The notes under the pieces are model-generated. The model made no database searches and had not been told where the DNA came from. It saw only the letters and a list, made by a program, of their open reading frames with translations. From Sacculina carcini (lineage: Eukaryota; Arthropoda; Thecostraca; Sacculinidae): a stretch of DNA of 64,000 bases. Below, piece after piece: positions 50,236-59,899 of the stretch (positions are counted from its first letter, which is position 1; each line of letters opens with the position of its first letter). The translations under genes and the position numbers were made by a program. The stretch is taken from positions 6,265,195 to 6,329,194 of the forward strand of contig OU696596.1 in the NCBI GenBank assembly GCA_916048095.2. Reading direction: 5' to 3'.

Positions 50236-50346
50236 CGAGATCGAGCAGTCGTGCCTCCGCGGAGTTTTCCGAGTGAATTGCAGCCGTCCACCCGTACAAA
50301 GCCGCCGTGAGCAGAGTTTTCAAGCGGTTCTTGAACCAGTGTTGCT
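50090..50346 (-). pseudogene. Gag-like ORF of unit 3, C-terminal piece
   Basis: Reads HWFKNRLKTLLTAALYGWTA, SENSAEARLLDLDVPAEHL and a basic Arg/Pro-rich tail to the stop at 50090. It is the continuation of the piece at 56301-56874, cut by the LINE insertion. The two pieces are in matching phase on either side of the target duplication. The same tail occurs in units 1 and 2 (ending 45263 and 47672) without the N-terminal part. Confidence 0.7.
50333..50346. repeat. Target-site duplication of the I-clade LINE, left copy
   Basis: GAACCAGTGTTGCT, repeated exactly at 56287-56300 across the LINE. In units 1 and 2 the same site occurs once, uninterrupted, which confirms the empty site. Confidence 0.95.
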
Positions 50347-50697
50347 GAACCAGAGAATGGTCCGACGCCGGCACGGGTGGCCGGATAGGGCTCAAGAGGG
50401 TCAAGGGTGAGGTGCCTGGTGCTCGAGGGGGGTCCCGCCCGGTGCAGTGTCCGCCGTTTGCAGTGGGGCTGCAGTTGCTGTGTCCAGATGGACCGGTGGG
50501 GGTCACTGGTCCGGGCCCGGTGCTGTAGCTCCCGCGGACTCGTACCGGGCGGAGCTCGCAGCGAGCTCAGGGGTATTCGGTGCCCGTACAGCGCGCACCA
50601 CCACTGGCGTGGCATCCCATGCTGGCTCTGCCCGTCCCCCCAGTAGGGCCCCGTGCAGAGGAGGGTGGTCGTGCGCGCAGAGACAAACAAACAATTC

Positions 50698-52335
50698 ATG
50701 GCTTCAAAAACTCCAACCACCCCACCTGCTGGTCGTCCATCGGGCGATCGGCCACGGCCGCCGAAAGGTGGTCGTACTCTGAGCCACTTGCACGGCGACA
50801 GTCGTGCTGCACCTGTGCCGATGGTGCTGGTTTTTACCAGCACCAATGAACACGTGAAATTGTCCTCGCTGAACCCATTCCGTCGTCTGGATGGTTTCAA
50901 GAACATCGGAGACGCGCCTGTCGAGGCCAGCCGACAGAGAGACGGTTCTCTGCTGGTTAAATACGGCAATGAGACGGCAGCATCCCGCGCGATGAAGGCC
51001 GACACATTCCGGTATCGCGTGGGTACGGGTGAAAACAAGCGTTGGGTGAGCACCCCCATCTCGGTGTGTGCGCACTCGACATTGAACCACGCCAGAGGTG
51101 TTCTGTTCTGTCGTGCGCTGGAGGGTGTTGATAACGATGAAATCTGCGACGGTTTGTCATCCCAGGGTGTCATCCGTGTGGAGCGCATCGTCCGACGGCG
51201 TGAGGGTAGCGAGGTGCCAACGCACTCTTTCTTCCTCACGTTTGACGGTGCTGTTCTGCCGGATGACATCAAGATCGGTGACATCCGTCAGCGTATCCGT
51301 GTCCGCCCCTACGTACCCAACCCAATGCGATGCTACAGGTGCCAACGTTTCGGGCATACGAGCTCCCGCTGCAACCGTGCTGAGATCTGCGGACGCTGCT
51401 CATCCGAACGGCACACCGCTGCTGATTGCGACAATGAGTATTTCTGCGTCAATTGCAGGAGCAGCGGTCATGCGTCCTCGTCGCGTGACTGCCCGGAATG
51501 GCTGAAAGAAAAAGAAATTCTGGCTATCCGCGCTGCCCAGCGCTGCAGTTTCGGCGAGGCGCGTGCTGTATATCGCAGCTCGCATCCGTCGGGCCCGTCC
51601 TTTGCCGGCGTCGTCACGAAGTCGGCTCAGCCTCCACAGTCTGTCGACTCGTTTTTGGAGAAGCTGACTGTTGGAGACTTCTTGAAGCTGGCGGGACGAA
51701 TGGGCTTGAAGCTGGTCGTACCTGGGGCTGATAAACATGAGCTTGAACCAACACCGGTTGATCGGCGGCCTGAGGAGGCTGCCGTGTCGCGGTCGCCAAC
51801 GGCCGCACCCCAGCGGTCCCAGGCGTCCGCGACCCAGCGGTCCCAGACGGCCGCAACCCAGCGGCCCAAGGCGGCCGCTCCCCAGCAGCCTGAAAAGGCT
51901 GCTGAGCGGCGACCTCAGCGGGTCGCCGATCGGCCGGTCAGCCGGCCGATGGACCGCGCTGGCAAATCGGCAGCGATGCCGGTTAGTCAGGGCGGCAAAA
52001 AACCGGCCGCTCAGCAGGCTTCCAAGCCAGCAGAGCGGTCGTCTCCGAACCGGAGGAAATCCGGAGACTGGACGGTGGTACAGCACAAGAGCCGCCGTTC
52101 GGTCAAGTCAGCCTCGCCGAGGAGTGACCGGCGAGCATCTCCCGGTCACAAAGCGAGCGCGGTCCCTGCATCTCCGCGCTCGGCGGTTGCTAGCGCACCG
52201 CCTTCCGCACACGACGGAGCGACTCCCACCACTGCCATGGAGGTGGAGAGTTCCTCTAAGCGGAAGCTCTCGGCCTCTCCAAGTGGGTCCCCACCTGACT
52301 CGGAGAGAGGACGATCGGCTAAGCGATGCGATTAG
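50698..52335 (+). CDS. I-clade LINE ORF1: Gag-like zinc-knuckle protein
   Basis: 545 residues from the first ATG (50698); the frame is open further up but only with a GTG. It has a Pro-rich start, then a region of RRM-like repeats typical of LINE Gag proteins (LVFTSTNEHVKLSSLNPF... GVLFCRALEGVDNDEI). Three CCHC knuckles follow at about 51330-51500: CYRCQRFGHTSSRC, CGRCSSERHTAADC and CVNCRSSGHASSSRDC. The C-terminal third is basic and low-complexity with repeated ATQRSQ/APQRSQ units. It binds LINE RNA. It is followed 85 bp later by ORF2. Confidence 0.9.
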   Translation: MASKTPTTPPAGRPSGDRPRPPKGGRTLSHLHGDSRAAPVPMVLVFTSTNEHVKLSSLNPFRRLDGFKNIGDAPVEASRQRDGSLLVKYGNETAASRAMKADTFRYRVGTGENKRWVSTPISVCAHSTLNHARGVLFCRALEGVDNDEICDGLSSQGVIRVERIVRRREGSEVPTHSFFLTFDGAVLPDDIKIGDIRQRIRVRPYVPNPMRCYRCQRFGHTSSRCNRAEICGRCSSERHTAADCDNEYFCVNCRSSGHASSSRDCPEWLKEKEILAIRAAQRCSFGEARAVYRSSHPSGPSFAGVVTKSAQPPQSVDSFLEKLTVGDFLKLAGRMGLKLVVPGADKHELEPTPVDRRPEEAAVSRSPTAAPQRSQASATQRSQTAATQRPKAAAPQQPEKAAERRPQRVADRPVSRPMDRAGKSAAMPVSQGGKKPAAQQASKPAERSSPNRRKSGDWTVVQHKSRRSVKSASPRSDRRASPGHKASAVPASPRSAVASAPPSAHDGATPTTAMEVESSSKRKLSASPSGSPPDSERGRSAKRCD

Positions 52336-52420
52336 GTACCTGTGCTACCTGGTTGTTAGTGTATATGTGCCTTTTTAACGGGAGTATTTATCTGTATTTT
52401 ATTCTATTATATTTATTTTT

Positions 52421-55400
52421 ATGTCCATTTTACAATGGAATATTAGAGGTATTAGACCGAATTTTAATGATTTACTGCATATTTTACACTCCCGACAACC
52501 ATCGATTTTAGCAATACAGGAGACTAAGCTTTTAGCTTCTTCGTATTTTAGTATTCAGGATTTTAATGTTTTTAGATTTGATAATCCCAGCTCGACTATA
52601 GCCCATGGCGGGGTTATGCTGGCTGTTCGCACCAGTGTACCCTGTCGCCGCCTGCATATTCAGTCAGATTTGCAGGTGGTTGCGGTTCGGTGCTGGCTCG
52701 GTGGTAGGGAGGTGAGTGTGTGCTCATTGTACCTGCCGCCTGGTCGCCCGTTCCCAAGGGCTGACGTCGAGTTTTTAATCAGTTCACTTTCACCCCCTTT
52801 TTATGTGTTAGGCGATTTTAATGCTCACAGCCCTTTTTGGGGTTGTGATGCATATTGTAGCCGTGGTTTTATTATGGAGGATATTTTAACTGTATTAGAC
52901 ATAGGTATTTTAAACACAGGCACATATACGCATTGTACCATGCCATCGGGAAGCATGTCCGCTCTGGACCTCAGTCTGTGCAGTCCCAGTCTGCAGGCAT
53001 CCACGAGCTGGACCGTTGAGAACAGTCTGTATGGGAGTGACCACTTCCCTATATGGATCTGTCTCAATGAGGTACCTAGGTTGGGAACACGACCACCGAG
53101 ATGGAATTTCAAACGAGCTGATTGGGTCCGCTATGATTGCTTGACACTGGAAGCCATGGGCAACCCCACACTTCGACCCAGCGTCGAAGGTTTTGCTGAG
53201 GCCATTGTCACCTGCGCCAAACAGAGCATTCCGCGTACGGCATCGCGTCCCCGGCGGCGTCCTGTTCCTTGGTGGACAGACGCGTGTGCTACGGCGTTGC
53301 GAGAGCGACGTCGTTGCTGGGGTCGCTTCCGGCGCAACAGCACGTTGGCAAACATGCTTTGCTTCCGCCACGCTCGCGCAAAAGCTCGATGGACCTTTCG
53401 CGAGGCGAAGCGGGCCTCGTGGGTGTCCTATGTGTCCAGCATTAATCGGCATTGTCCTATATCCACCATATGGGACCGTATAAAGCGCATCTCTGGTAAG
53501 TACCGTCCCAATCCACTGCCTTCTCTGAAGATCAGTGGCGTGGACGTGATTAATCCGGAGCATGTTGCTGACGAAATTGGCCGATATTTAGCGGAGCGCT
53601 GTCGTGCAAACGTAGACGACCCTGATTTTGCGGCGATCAAACAGCAGTGCGAGAGATCACCCGTTGATTTCTCCACCAGCTGTCAGCTGCCAATCAACAG
53701 CGATTTTTCTGCATCTGAGCTGAGAACGGCCTTGCGATCGCTTCGCGATGTGGCTGAAGGCCCTGATGAGGTGCACAACCTCATGCTGAAACGTCTGTCG
53801 CCCGCAGTGCTGTCCACCTTGCTGCAGGTCTTCAATGATCTGTGGAGTGGTGGGCAGTTTCCGGCCTCCTGGCGACGGGCAATCGTGATACCCATCATGA
53901 AACAGGGCAAATCGGGCGATCACCCGTCTGACTATCGCCCGATATCGCTTACCTCCAGTCTCTGCAAACTGTTTGAGAAAATGGTTTGCAGACGGCTGGT
54001 ATGGTTTCTGGAACGCGGTCGGCTGTTCAATGATGCTCAGTGCGGATTTCGCCAGGGTCGCTCAACGTTAGACCACTTGGTGACCATTGACTCTCGCGTA
54101 CGTGAAAGTTTCACGCGAGGTCACCACGTCGGGGCGATATTCTTTGACATCGAAAAGGCATATGACACCACATGGCGACATGGTATTCTTCGCAAACTGC
54201 ATCGCTGTGGTGTCAGAGGCAACATGGGGAGGTTCGTACACAATTTCCTTTTGCACCGCACATTCTGTGTGCGTGTGGGGAACTCCCTGTCTCGTTCGTT
54301 CGATCAGGCAGAAGGCGTTCCACAGGGTAGTGTGCTCAGCGTGGCCCTTTTTGCCATAATGATCAACGACATTGACGATCATTTGCCTCCCTCGATTGGA
54401 CGGTCTCTATTTGTGGACGACTTCGCCATATGGTGTTCTTCCCGCAGCACTGTTGCTGTCCAGCGTCAACTGCAGCTGGCGGTGAATAAAATAGAGACTT
54501 GGGGAACGCGTAACGGCTTCCGCTTCTCGACGTCCAAAACGGTCGGTGTACACTTCTGCCGCCGTCGAGGTGCCTGCCCTGACATGGAAGTGGAATTGTA
54601 CGGCAGTGCTGTCTCATTCCAACGCACGGTTCGGTTTTTAGGGGTCACGTTGGACTCGCGCTTGACCTACACCGACCATATTTCACAGCTGAGAATCACT
54701 TGTCTAAAGGCACTGAATGTGCTGAAGACTGTTTCCCGCATGCGGTATGGAGCAGATCGACAGTCACTTCTCCTTCTGTACCGCTCGTTAGTCAGGTCGC
54801 GTCTCGATTACGCAAGCATCGTATATGATCTGGCTTCGGAGTCAGCAAAAGGCCGTTTGAATGTCGTACACCACGCAGGGATACGCATTGCCACCGGCGC
54901 GTTTCGCACGTCGCCAATCGTCAGCCTCCTTGTTGAGGCTGATGAGGCTCCGCTGGCGCTCCGTCGTCAAGAGCTGGTCATGCGTTATTCTTGCAAGCTG
55001 GCAAGCACCCATGAAAACCCCGCGTATGACGTGGTATTTTCCCAGCATGTGCCTGAGCAGCAGCACCTTCCAGGACCTCAGTGTTCTGTGCTGTTTTGCA
55101 GCAAAATGAGGGCACTGCTGGAGTCATGCGGGATGGGTGCTAACGACGTCCTCAGACAAGAATACACGGTGGAGTCACCCTGGGAATTGGTCACACCCGA
55201 GGTTGACGTCTCGCTAGCAGCTCTGCCGAAACACCGTACAGTGCCCAGTGTGCTTCGCTCAAACACACTGGAGCGAATTCATTCTTACGGACGGTATACT
55301 GCCGTGTACACTGATGGATCTAAGTCGGCCAGTGGTGTGGGTTGTGCGTTTGTAAGTGGAGGTATGTGCCGCTCGAGCACGCTGCCACCGAGCGCCTCCA

Positions 55401-56122
55401 TTTACACGGCTGAACTTCACGCTATCCTGCTGGCCCTGGTTTTTATTCGCTCATCTTCTTTTTCATTGTTTTTAGTTTTATCTGATTCCCTTAGTGCTTT
55501 AACTTCATTATCGTCTTTCTCCTTACATCCTCTTATACAGAGGATTTTTATCTCTCTTGACATCATCCACCACCAGGGCAAGCGTGTAAAGTTCTGCTGG
55601 ATTCCGGCCCATATTGGTATTTTGGGCAACGAGCGAGCTGACAGAGCCGCAAAAAGAGCTGCTGAACGAGACTTTTATTCATTTTATTTTAACTTTCCCA
55701 TTCCGTATTCGGACTTTTATCCTATTATACATCGTTTTATCCGTTCTCGCTGGCAGCTCTCCTGGGACGAATGTGGTTCTAACAAATTAAAAGCTGTGAA
55801 GCCCGAAATCGGACATTGGATGTGCTCTTGTCGCCGGAAGAGGTCCGAGGAAGTGGCGCTCTGTCGTCTGCGTGTGGGTCACACGTACGATACGCATCGC
55901 CATCTTCTACTCGGACAACCTGAACCCACGTGCAGCGCATGTAATGTACGTCTCTCCGTGCAGCACATCCTGGTGGAATGCCCATCATTCTCAGAGGCGC
56001 GTCAACGTTTTCTTGGATCCGTTCGGACTATTCACGATGTTCTCGGACAGGAGCAATCGGCGGTCATTGAGGGCCGCATTTTTGAGTTTTTACGGCTTTT
56101 GCCTTTTAGAATTATTTATTGA
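52421..56122 (+). CDS. I-clade LINE ORF2: endonuclease, reverse transcriptase, RNase H
   Basis: 1,233 residues, open. AP endonuclease at residues 1-225 (LQWNIRGIRPNF, IQETKLL, SLYLPPG, LGDFNAHSPFWG, GSDHFPIW). RT at about 470-740: SDYRPISLTSSLCKLFEKM, FFDIEKAYDTTWRHGIL, EGVPQGSVLSVALFAIMIND, and FVDD at about 664 instead of YADD. RNase H at about 960-1085 (YTDGSKSASG, YTAELHAILLAL, LSDSLSAL, GNERADRAAK). A C-terminal CCHC motif CSAC...HILVEC lies at about 1172-1190. RNase H after the RT marks the I group of LINEs. A complete length and absence of breaks suggest activity. Confidence 0.93.
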   Translation: MSILQWNIRGIRPNFNDLLHILHSRQPSILAIQETKLLASSYFSIQDFNVFRFDNPSSTIAHGGVMLAVRTSVPCRRLHIQSDLQVVAVRCWLGGREVSVCSLYLPPGRPFPRADVEFLISSLSPPFYVLGDFNAHSPFWGCDAYCSRGFIMEDILTVLDIGILNTGTYTHCTMPSGSMSALDLSLCSPSLQASTSWTVENSLYGSDHFPIWICLNEVPRLGTRPPRWNFKRADWVRYDCLTLEAMGNPTLRPSVEGFAEAIVTCAKQSIPRTASRPRRRPVPWWTDACATALRERRRCWGRFRRNSTLANMLCFRHARAKARWTFREAKRASWVSYVSSINRHCPISTIWDRIKRISGKYRPNPLPSLKISGVDVINPEHVADEIGRYLAERCRANVDDPDFAAIKQQCERSPVDFSTSCQLPINSDFSASELRTALRSLRDVAEGPDEVHNLMLKRLSPAVLSTLLQVFNDLWSGGQFPASWRRAIVIPIMKQGKSGDHPSDYRPISLTSSLCKLFEKMVCRRLVWFLERGRLFNDAQCGFRQGRSTLDHLVTIDSRVRESFTRGHHVGAIFFDIEKAYDTTWRHGILRKLHRCGVRGNMGRFVHNFLLHRTFCVRVGNSLSRSFDQAEGVPQGSVLSVALFAIMINDIDDHLPPSIGRSLFVDDFAIWCSSRSTVAVQRQLQLAVNKIETWGTRNGFRFSTSKTVGVHFCRRRGACPDMEVELYGSAVSFQRTVRFLGVTLDSRLTYTDHISQLRITCLKALNVLKTVSRMRYGADRQSLLLLYRSLVRSRLDYASIVYDLASESAKGRLNVVHHAGIRIATGAFRTSPIVSLLVEADEAPLALRRQELVMRYSCKLASTHENPAYDVVFSQHVPEQQHLPGPQCSVLFCSKMRALLESCGMGANDVLRQEYTVESPWELVTPEVDVSLAALPKHRTVPSVLRSNTLERIHSYGRYTAVYTDGSKSASGVGCAFVSGGMCRSSTLPPSASIYTAELHAILLALVFIRSSSFSLFLVLSDSLSALTSLSSFSLHPLIQRIFISLDIIHHQGKRVKFCWIPAHIGILGNERADRAAKRAAERDFYSFYFNFPIPYSDFYPIIHRFIRSRWQLSWDECGSNKLKAVKPEIGHWMCSCRRKRSEEVALCRLRVGHTYDTHRHLLLGQPEPTCSACNVRLSVQHILVECPSFSEARQRFLGSVRTIHDVLGQEQSAVIEGRIFEFLRLLPFRIIY

Positions 56123-56228
56123 GTTTTATTTCTTTCACATTCATTTTGTTCACTATCACACTTATTTATTTCATCATTCCATTCCTCATGTCCATCATTT
56201 TTGGGTGTTTAGGCTGTGAATAGACTGG

Positions 56229-56263
56229 GGGGTGCCGTATGGTCCCAGAGGCCGGTGCACCCC
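56229..56263 (+). other. 3' terminal hairpin of the I-clade LINE
   Basis: GGGGTGC (56229-56235) pairs with GCACCCC (56257-56263), 23 bp before the end of the element, followed by CATAAACACAAATAACGAAC. A likely RT recognition structure in the RNA. Confidence 0.6.
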
Positions 56264-56286
56264 ATAAACACAAATAACGAACGAAC

Positions 56287-56300
56287 GAACCAGTGTTGCT
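56287..56300. repeat. Target-site duplication of the I-clade LINE, right copy
   Basis: Exact repeat of 50333-50346. The Gag-like frame of the host element resumes directly after it. Confidence 0.95.
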
Positions 56301-56874
56301 CACCACTGGGCAGTTGATGGTACACTGTTGACAGGTTGAGGATTGCACGGTATTCGTGCAAGTCGCGTTGTTTCAGGGTTACTCGGCGAGCGTCGACGTA
56401 CTCTTGCAAGCGGGCCGCCCAGCGCGTTACCGCACTTTGCGTGGGCAATGTAGACGTTGTTGAGGTCGTGTCGGACGCTGCGCGAGGCAAATCGTGGACT
56501 TCGTCCGGTTCGTCGTCGTCGAGGCCGTCAAGGCCGATGTCGGCAAACGACGCCGGTCTGGGAACACTAACCTGTGGCGCTGGTGTAGGTTCGACGTTGA
56601 GGCGGCTCATCACCGCGTCGAGCTTCTCCACCAGCGTGGAAGCCCACGCCGGTGGGCGGCTTCGCGTGCCGCGCTGCGTGGCTGGTGTTGGTGGCGGCGG
56701 CGAGTTGCGTGACGGAGCCGGCGGAGACACTGTTGATGCGGCGGCGGCGCCCAATGAATTGTCGTTTAAGCCTCGCGTAACCTCCCCACCCGGCATGCCT
56801 GGGGGCAGAGAGCGTGAATACTGCCGGTGATAGCCGGCGTATTCAACGAAAGCAGAGGAACAATAGATAAACAC
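56301..56874 (-). pseudogene. Gag-like ORF of unit 3, N-terminal piece
   Basis: From ATG 56874: a Tyr/Pro-rich start, a Pro/Ser-rich stretch (VSPPAPSRNSPPPPTPATQR), a helical part (WASTLVEKLDAVMSRL), an acidic part (GLDGLDDDEPDEVHDL) and WAARLQEYVDARRVTLKQRD before the LINE insertion. No zinc knuckle or protease is visible, and it matches no named family that I know. Its position before an overlapping polymerase ORF is why I call it Gag-like. Units 1 and 2 lack this piece. Confidence 0.6.
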
Positions 56875-56904
56875 GTCTGACTGGTCTGACGTGTCTAACC
56901 CGAC

Positions 56905-57481
56905 AAAAATTTGGGCAGGTGTGATTATTTACGCTAATATACCCTGTTTGGCAATAATCACAGAAATTCCATTTAGGTGTTTTGAGTGAAACTAGTGTTA
57001 CTGGTATACATACATCTAATTGAATGTGATAGTGGTTAGTGGCGAACTGCACCTGTACCATGTTCAATGCTTCGCCGTTTCGGTTGGTTACGCTGACGAT
57101 GTTGGTGATGCCTTCCAGTTGGGTGCACGCCGCGTTGTAGATGGTTGTTGTCGTCTCGTTTTTGTCCAGGCCGTGGATTGTGACCATCAGCTGCACATTT
57201 TGTGTGCACCGTGACATGGTCTTTCGCAGAATTTTGCCGCATCCTGCCAGATAGCCGGCTGACTGCAGATCGCACGATCGCTGGTTCTTCGCCAGCAGCA
57301 ACAGAGTGGTTTTGTTGTTGCCGATGCGTGCTCCGACAACGTGTCGCGCCACGTCGGGCCGTGCGCAGGAATTTCGTCTAGCGCCACTGTGAGTCGTATG
57401 TTGTTGTGTGCGACGGCTCTTTTTTGCGTTGAACGACAATTCACTGTCGGTATACTTGTGAACGTACTCAAAGCACGCCAC
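56905..57481 (-). pseudogene. Gag-like zinc-knuckle ORF remnant 1
   Basis: The minus strand reads GNNKTTLLLLAKNQRSC, TQNVQLMVTIHGLDKNETTT, LEGITNIVSVTNRNGEALNM, QFATNHYHIQLDVCIPVTLV, and CDYCQTGYISVNNHTCPNFC, a Cys/His cluster. The layout (RRM-like fold, then Cys/His cluster) is that of LINE or retroelement Gag proteins, but I cannot name the family. A diverged copy lies at 61243-61713. The frame runs into the 5' end of the RT element at about 56905, so it is probably cut there. Confidence 0.5.
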
Positions 57482-57536
57482 GTTAGGTGGTTTTGGTGAG
57501 TCTGTGTGGTGTGTTTATGTGGTGGTTTGTGTTTCC

Positions 57537-57690
57537 ACCGTCAGTCGGAGACTACAGTGGCCGCTTTGTTTTGGGAATTACGCGTGGTGTGTGAGATTGT
57601 CTTGGAGCTGGTGTGGGTGTTGTAGAGCGTGTCTCCGTCGCACCTGTTCTCGGTCTCACGTAGGACGGCCGAGAACTGCTGTCCCAACTT
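57537..57690. repeat. Dispersed repeat R, copy 3 (partial)
   Basis: CACCGTCAGTCGGAGACTAC, TTACGCGTGGTGTGTGAGAT, TGGAGCTGGTGTGGGTG and TCTCCGTCGCACCTGTTCTC line up with copies 1 and 2. It breaks off after ACGGCCGAGAAC. Confidence 0.7.
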
Positions 57691-58317
57691 GCTGCTGCTG
57701 TCTATGCTGTCCCAACTCAATAGTAATTTGAAATAGGTAATTGAATGATATAAATTGATAGATAAATTTTCTCACCTTTATGTCGTGCTGCGTAGTGATA
57801 ACGTAGTAATGCATAATGATTCAGCAACACCTGAATGTAATCCAACTGAGTTACGTAAGCGAGCTACGGAATTCTTCCCCAACGGTAAAGAAGGTCGCCA
57901 CTACGTTCATCGTTCACTTGTTTAACGCTTGGCTAGTGGCGATAAAACGTGTTTTTACTGATATTACTGGTTGTGTATATCCAGCGAAATTGGTTGAAAG
58001 CAGTCAAATTCTCTATCCATGCGTGCACACGTGTGTGTCTTGTTTAGTGCGCGTGCACGTTTATGCTTGTGTGTATGTGCACACGTATGTATGTTTATAT
58101 GTGCATATACATCTGGGGGCACACATGAAACGTCCCATCAACTGAGTTTCCAGTCGGCACTTTGTGAATTTGGAGCCGATCAAAGCAACACCACCATCTC
58201 CTCTGGAACAGGAAGACCAGAACTCACAATAGTCACGTCAGTGCCAACAACACCAGAACTAACATTGTCTTCAAATTCATGTACGGCACAGAAATGTAAA
58301 TTCATGTACGGCACATT
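57691..58317. other. Non-coding sequence with a MULE scrap
   Basis: No gene. About 58110-58140 repeats exactly the 30 bp of MULE fragment 3 that code VDGTFHVCPQ on the minus strand. At 58259-58330 TTCATGTACGGCACA is repeated 31 bp apart just before the mariner end. Confidence 0.5.
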
Positions 58318-59637
58318 CAGGGTGCGGCACAGAAACTTGCTGATTTGAAAGGTTAATAAAAACCAAAATAGTTGTGATTTTGTTATAATTCATTTCACAT
58401 CTCATCTTACATTCTCTGAATTTATTTATTAAACTGTTTTAAAGATGACATCGGCCAAGTGATTGCCTCCATTGTCAATGCACTGAGCTACCCGATTCTT
58501 GAAGTTTCCTTCCACTCTTTCGAGCATATCGACGGGTATGTCGGTGATGGCTTGGCGAATGTTGTCCTTTAGATGAAGCAGGGTCTGTGGGCGATCAGCA
58601 TAAACGATGGATTTCAGGTAGCCCCACAAAAAAAATCACATGGAGCCAAATCAGGCGAGCGCGCAGGCCACAGAAGATCACCTCTCAAGGATATGAGACG
58701 CTCAGGGAAATGCTCCCTCAAAAGTTTCATTGACCCTCGCGCTGTGTGTGCTGTGGCTCCATCTTGTTGGAACCACACATTACCAATGTCCATTTGCTGG
58801 AGGCTTGGGAGAAAAAAGGTTGCAATCATCTCCCTGTAGCGAGCTGCATTCACCGTAACAGTGCCTCCATTTTCTTCGAAAAAGTAAAGACCAATTATCC
58901 CTATTCTTGAAAGTGCACACCACACAGTGACAGGTTCACAATGGAGTGGTCTCTGATGAAGTTCATGTGGATTGGTAGCGCTCCAATAACGCATGTTTTG
59001 CTTGTTCACACAGCCAGAAATGTGAAAGTGAGCTTCATCACTAAAGAACACCAGCGCGTCGTGAGGTAAGTTTTCACGGAGCGCTTCACATGCATTTCGG
59101 CGGGCATCAAAATCGAGTTCACCCAGCTCCTGCGCTACAGCCATTTTGTAGGGATGAAAATTAAGATCTTGGTGAAGAATTCGTCTCACGGTGCGGTCAG
59201 ACATTCCCAGAGCAGCTGCATGTTTCCGCGCCGAGCGCCGAGGAGATCGGAGGAATGACTCTCTCACCTTTTCAACATTTTCTGGAGTTCTGGCTGTCTG
59301 ATGACCTCCTGACCCGGTTTTTGCCACACTTCCACTCAGCCTGAATGTGTTCACCCACGACACAATTGATTGCCGGCCAGGCACGGGACGCGCGCGATGA
59401 ATATTGAACCGAGTACGGAAGGCACGTTGAGTGGCGATAATGGAGCGACCGTTGGAAAAGTAAGCCTCGCACGCAAACGCTCGCTCCTGCTTCGACCAAT
59501 GCATGATGGTGACTGATGAGGATAGAAACAAAACGTCAGGACTTCCCCTCTCCAATGAAAATGGACTCGCCCATACCCCACCATTCCTCGCCACAAGGCG
59601 ACCGATACAAATCAGCAAGTTTCTGTGCCGCACCCTG
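58318..59637 (-). mobile_element. Mariner-like transposon, 1,320 bp
   Basis: Perfect 30-bp terminal inverted repeats, beginning CAGGGTGCGGCACAGAAAC at 58318-58347 and inverted at 59608-59637. TA follows the right end; the left flank is TT, so the TA duplication is altered on that side. One transposase gene fills the interior. The size, TIRs and protein fit the Tc1/mariner superfamily. Confidence 0.93.
58429..59504 (-). pseudogene. Mariner-type transposase (one frameshift)
   Basis: From the Met at 59504 (MHWSKQERAF). An N-terminal helix-turn-helix DNA-binding region comes first (SIIATQRAFRTRFNIH... GMSDRTVRRILHQDL), then the DDD catalytic core: D in FSDEAHFHISG, D in FQQDGATAHTA, and D in RSPDLAPCDFF, with 36 residues between the last two. 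A base is gained or lost in the run of eight A near 58622-58632, which splits DFF from WGYLKSIVYADRPQT; the rest of the C-terminus (GGNHLADVIFKTV) is intact. With only one frameshift in a homopolymer, this is a recent loss of function or a sequencing error. Confidence 0.92.
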
Positions 59638-59899
59638 TATATCAATCAACGCGTCATTTTCAACAGACAGAGACGGCGCAACACGTCTGACGCCCAACTG
59701 AGGCGATGAAAATAAAAGCAAACATATTTCTGACAACGAAGGATTTCATGGAAGACCGTAACACAATGCATTCAGTTGCCTCGTGGTACTGCGAACAACA
59801 CGGTATTAATTTCCACTACCTCCTACAGACAAAGCAGACAACTACGTGCTGTGAACCGCATCGAGTGCTTGCAACGTACCAATGAGCTCCCAAAGGAGC
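59638..59899. other. Non-coding sequence between mariner and MULE
   Basis: No gene or repeat recognised. Confidence 0.4.

Larger units (their letters stand above)
48000..50346 (-). mobile_element. RT-RNase H retroelement, unit 3 (3' portion)
   Basis: Third unit, whose Gag-like frame is split at 50346 by an I-clade LINE. Its remaining 5' portion lies at 56301 to about 56905, so this unit is longer than the other two. It carries a 9-bp in-frame insertion (a repeated TTGCGTTGG near 49775) relative to units 1 and 2. Confidence 0.93.
50347..56286 (+). mobile_element. I-clade LINE, complete, 5,940 bp
   Basis: Non-LTR retrotransposon with a 351-bp 5' UTR, ORF1, ORF2 with RNase H, and a short 3' UTR ending in a hairpin and TAACGAAC-type tail. 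It is bounded by a 14-bp target duplication. Both ORFs are open, making it the best candidate for an active LINE in the window. It is inserted opposite to the host retroelement. Confidence 0.93.

Noticed and set aside
43182..50346. CRISPR or satellite array
   Set aside because: The 2,409-bp units are coding retroelement copies; no short repeat-spacer pattern occurs anywhere in the window.
50022..51284. 420-codon minus-strand frame
   Set aside because: Runs antisense through LINE ORF1 and into the RT ORF in the wrong phase.
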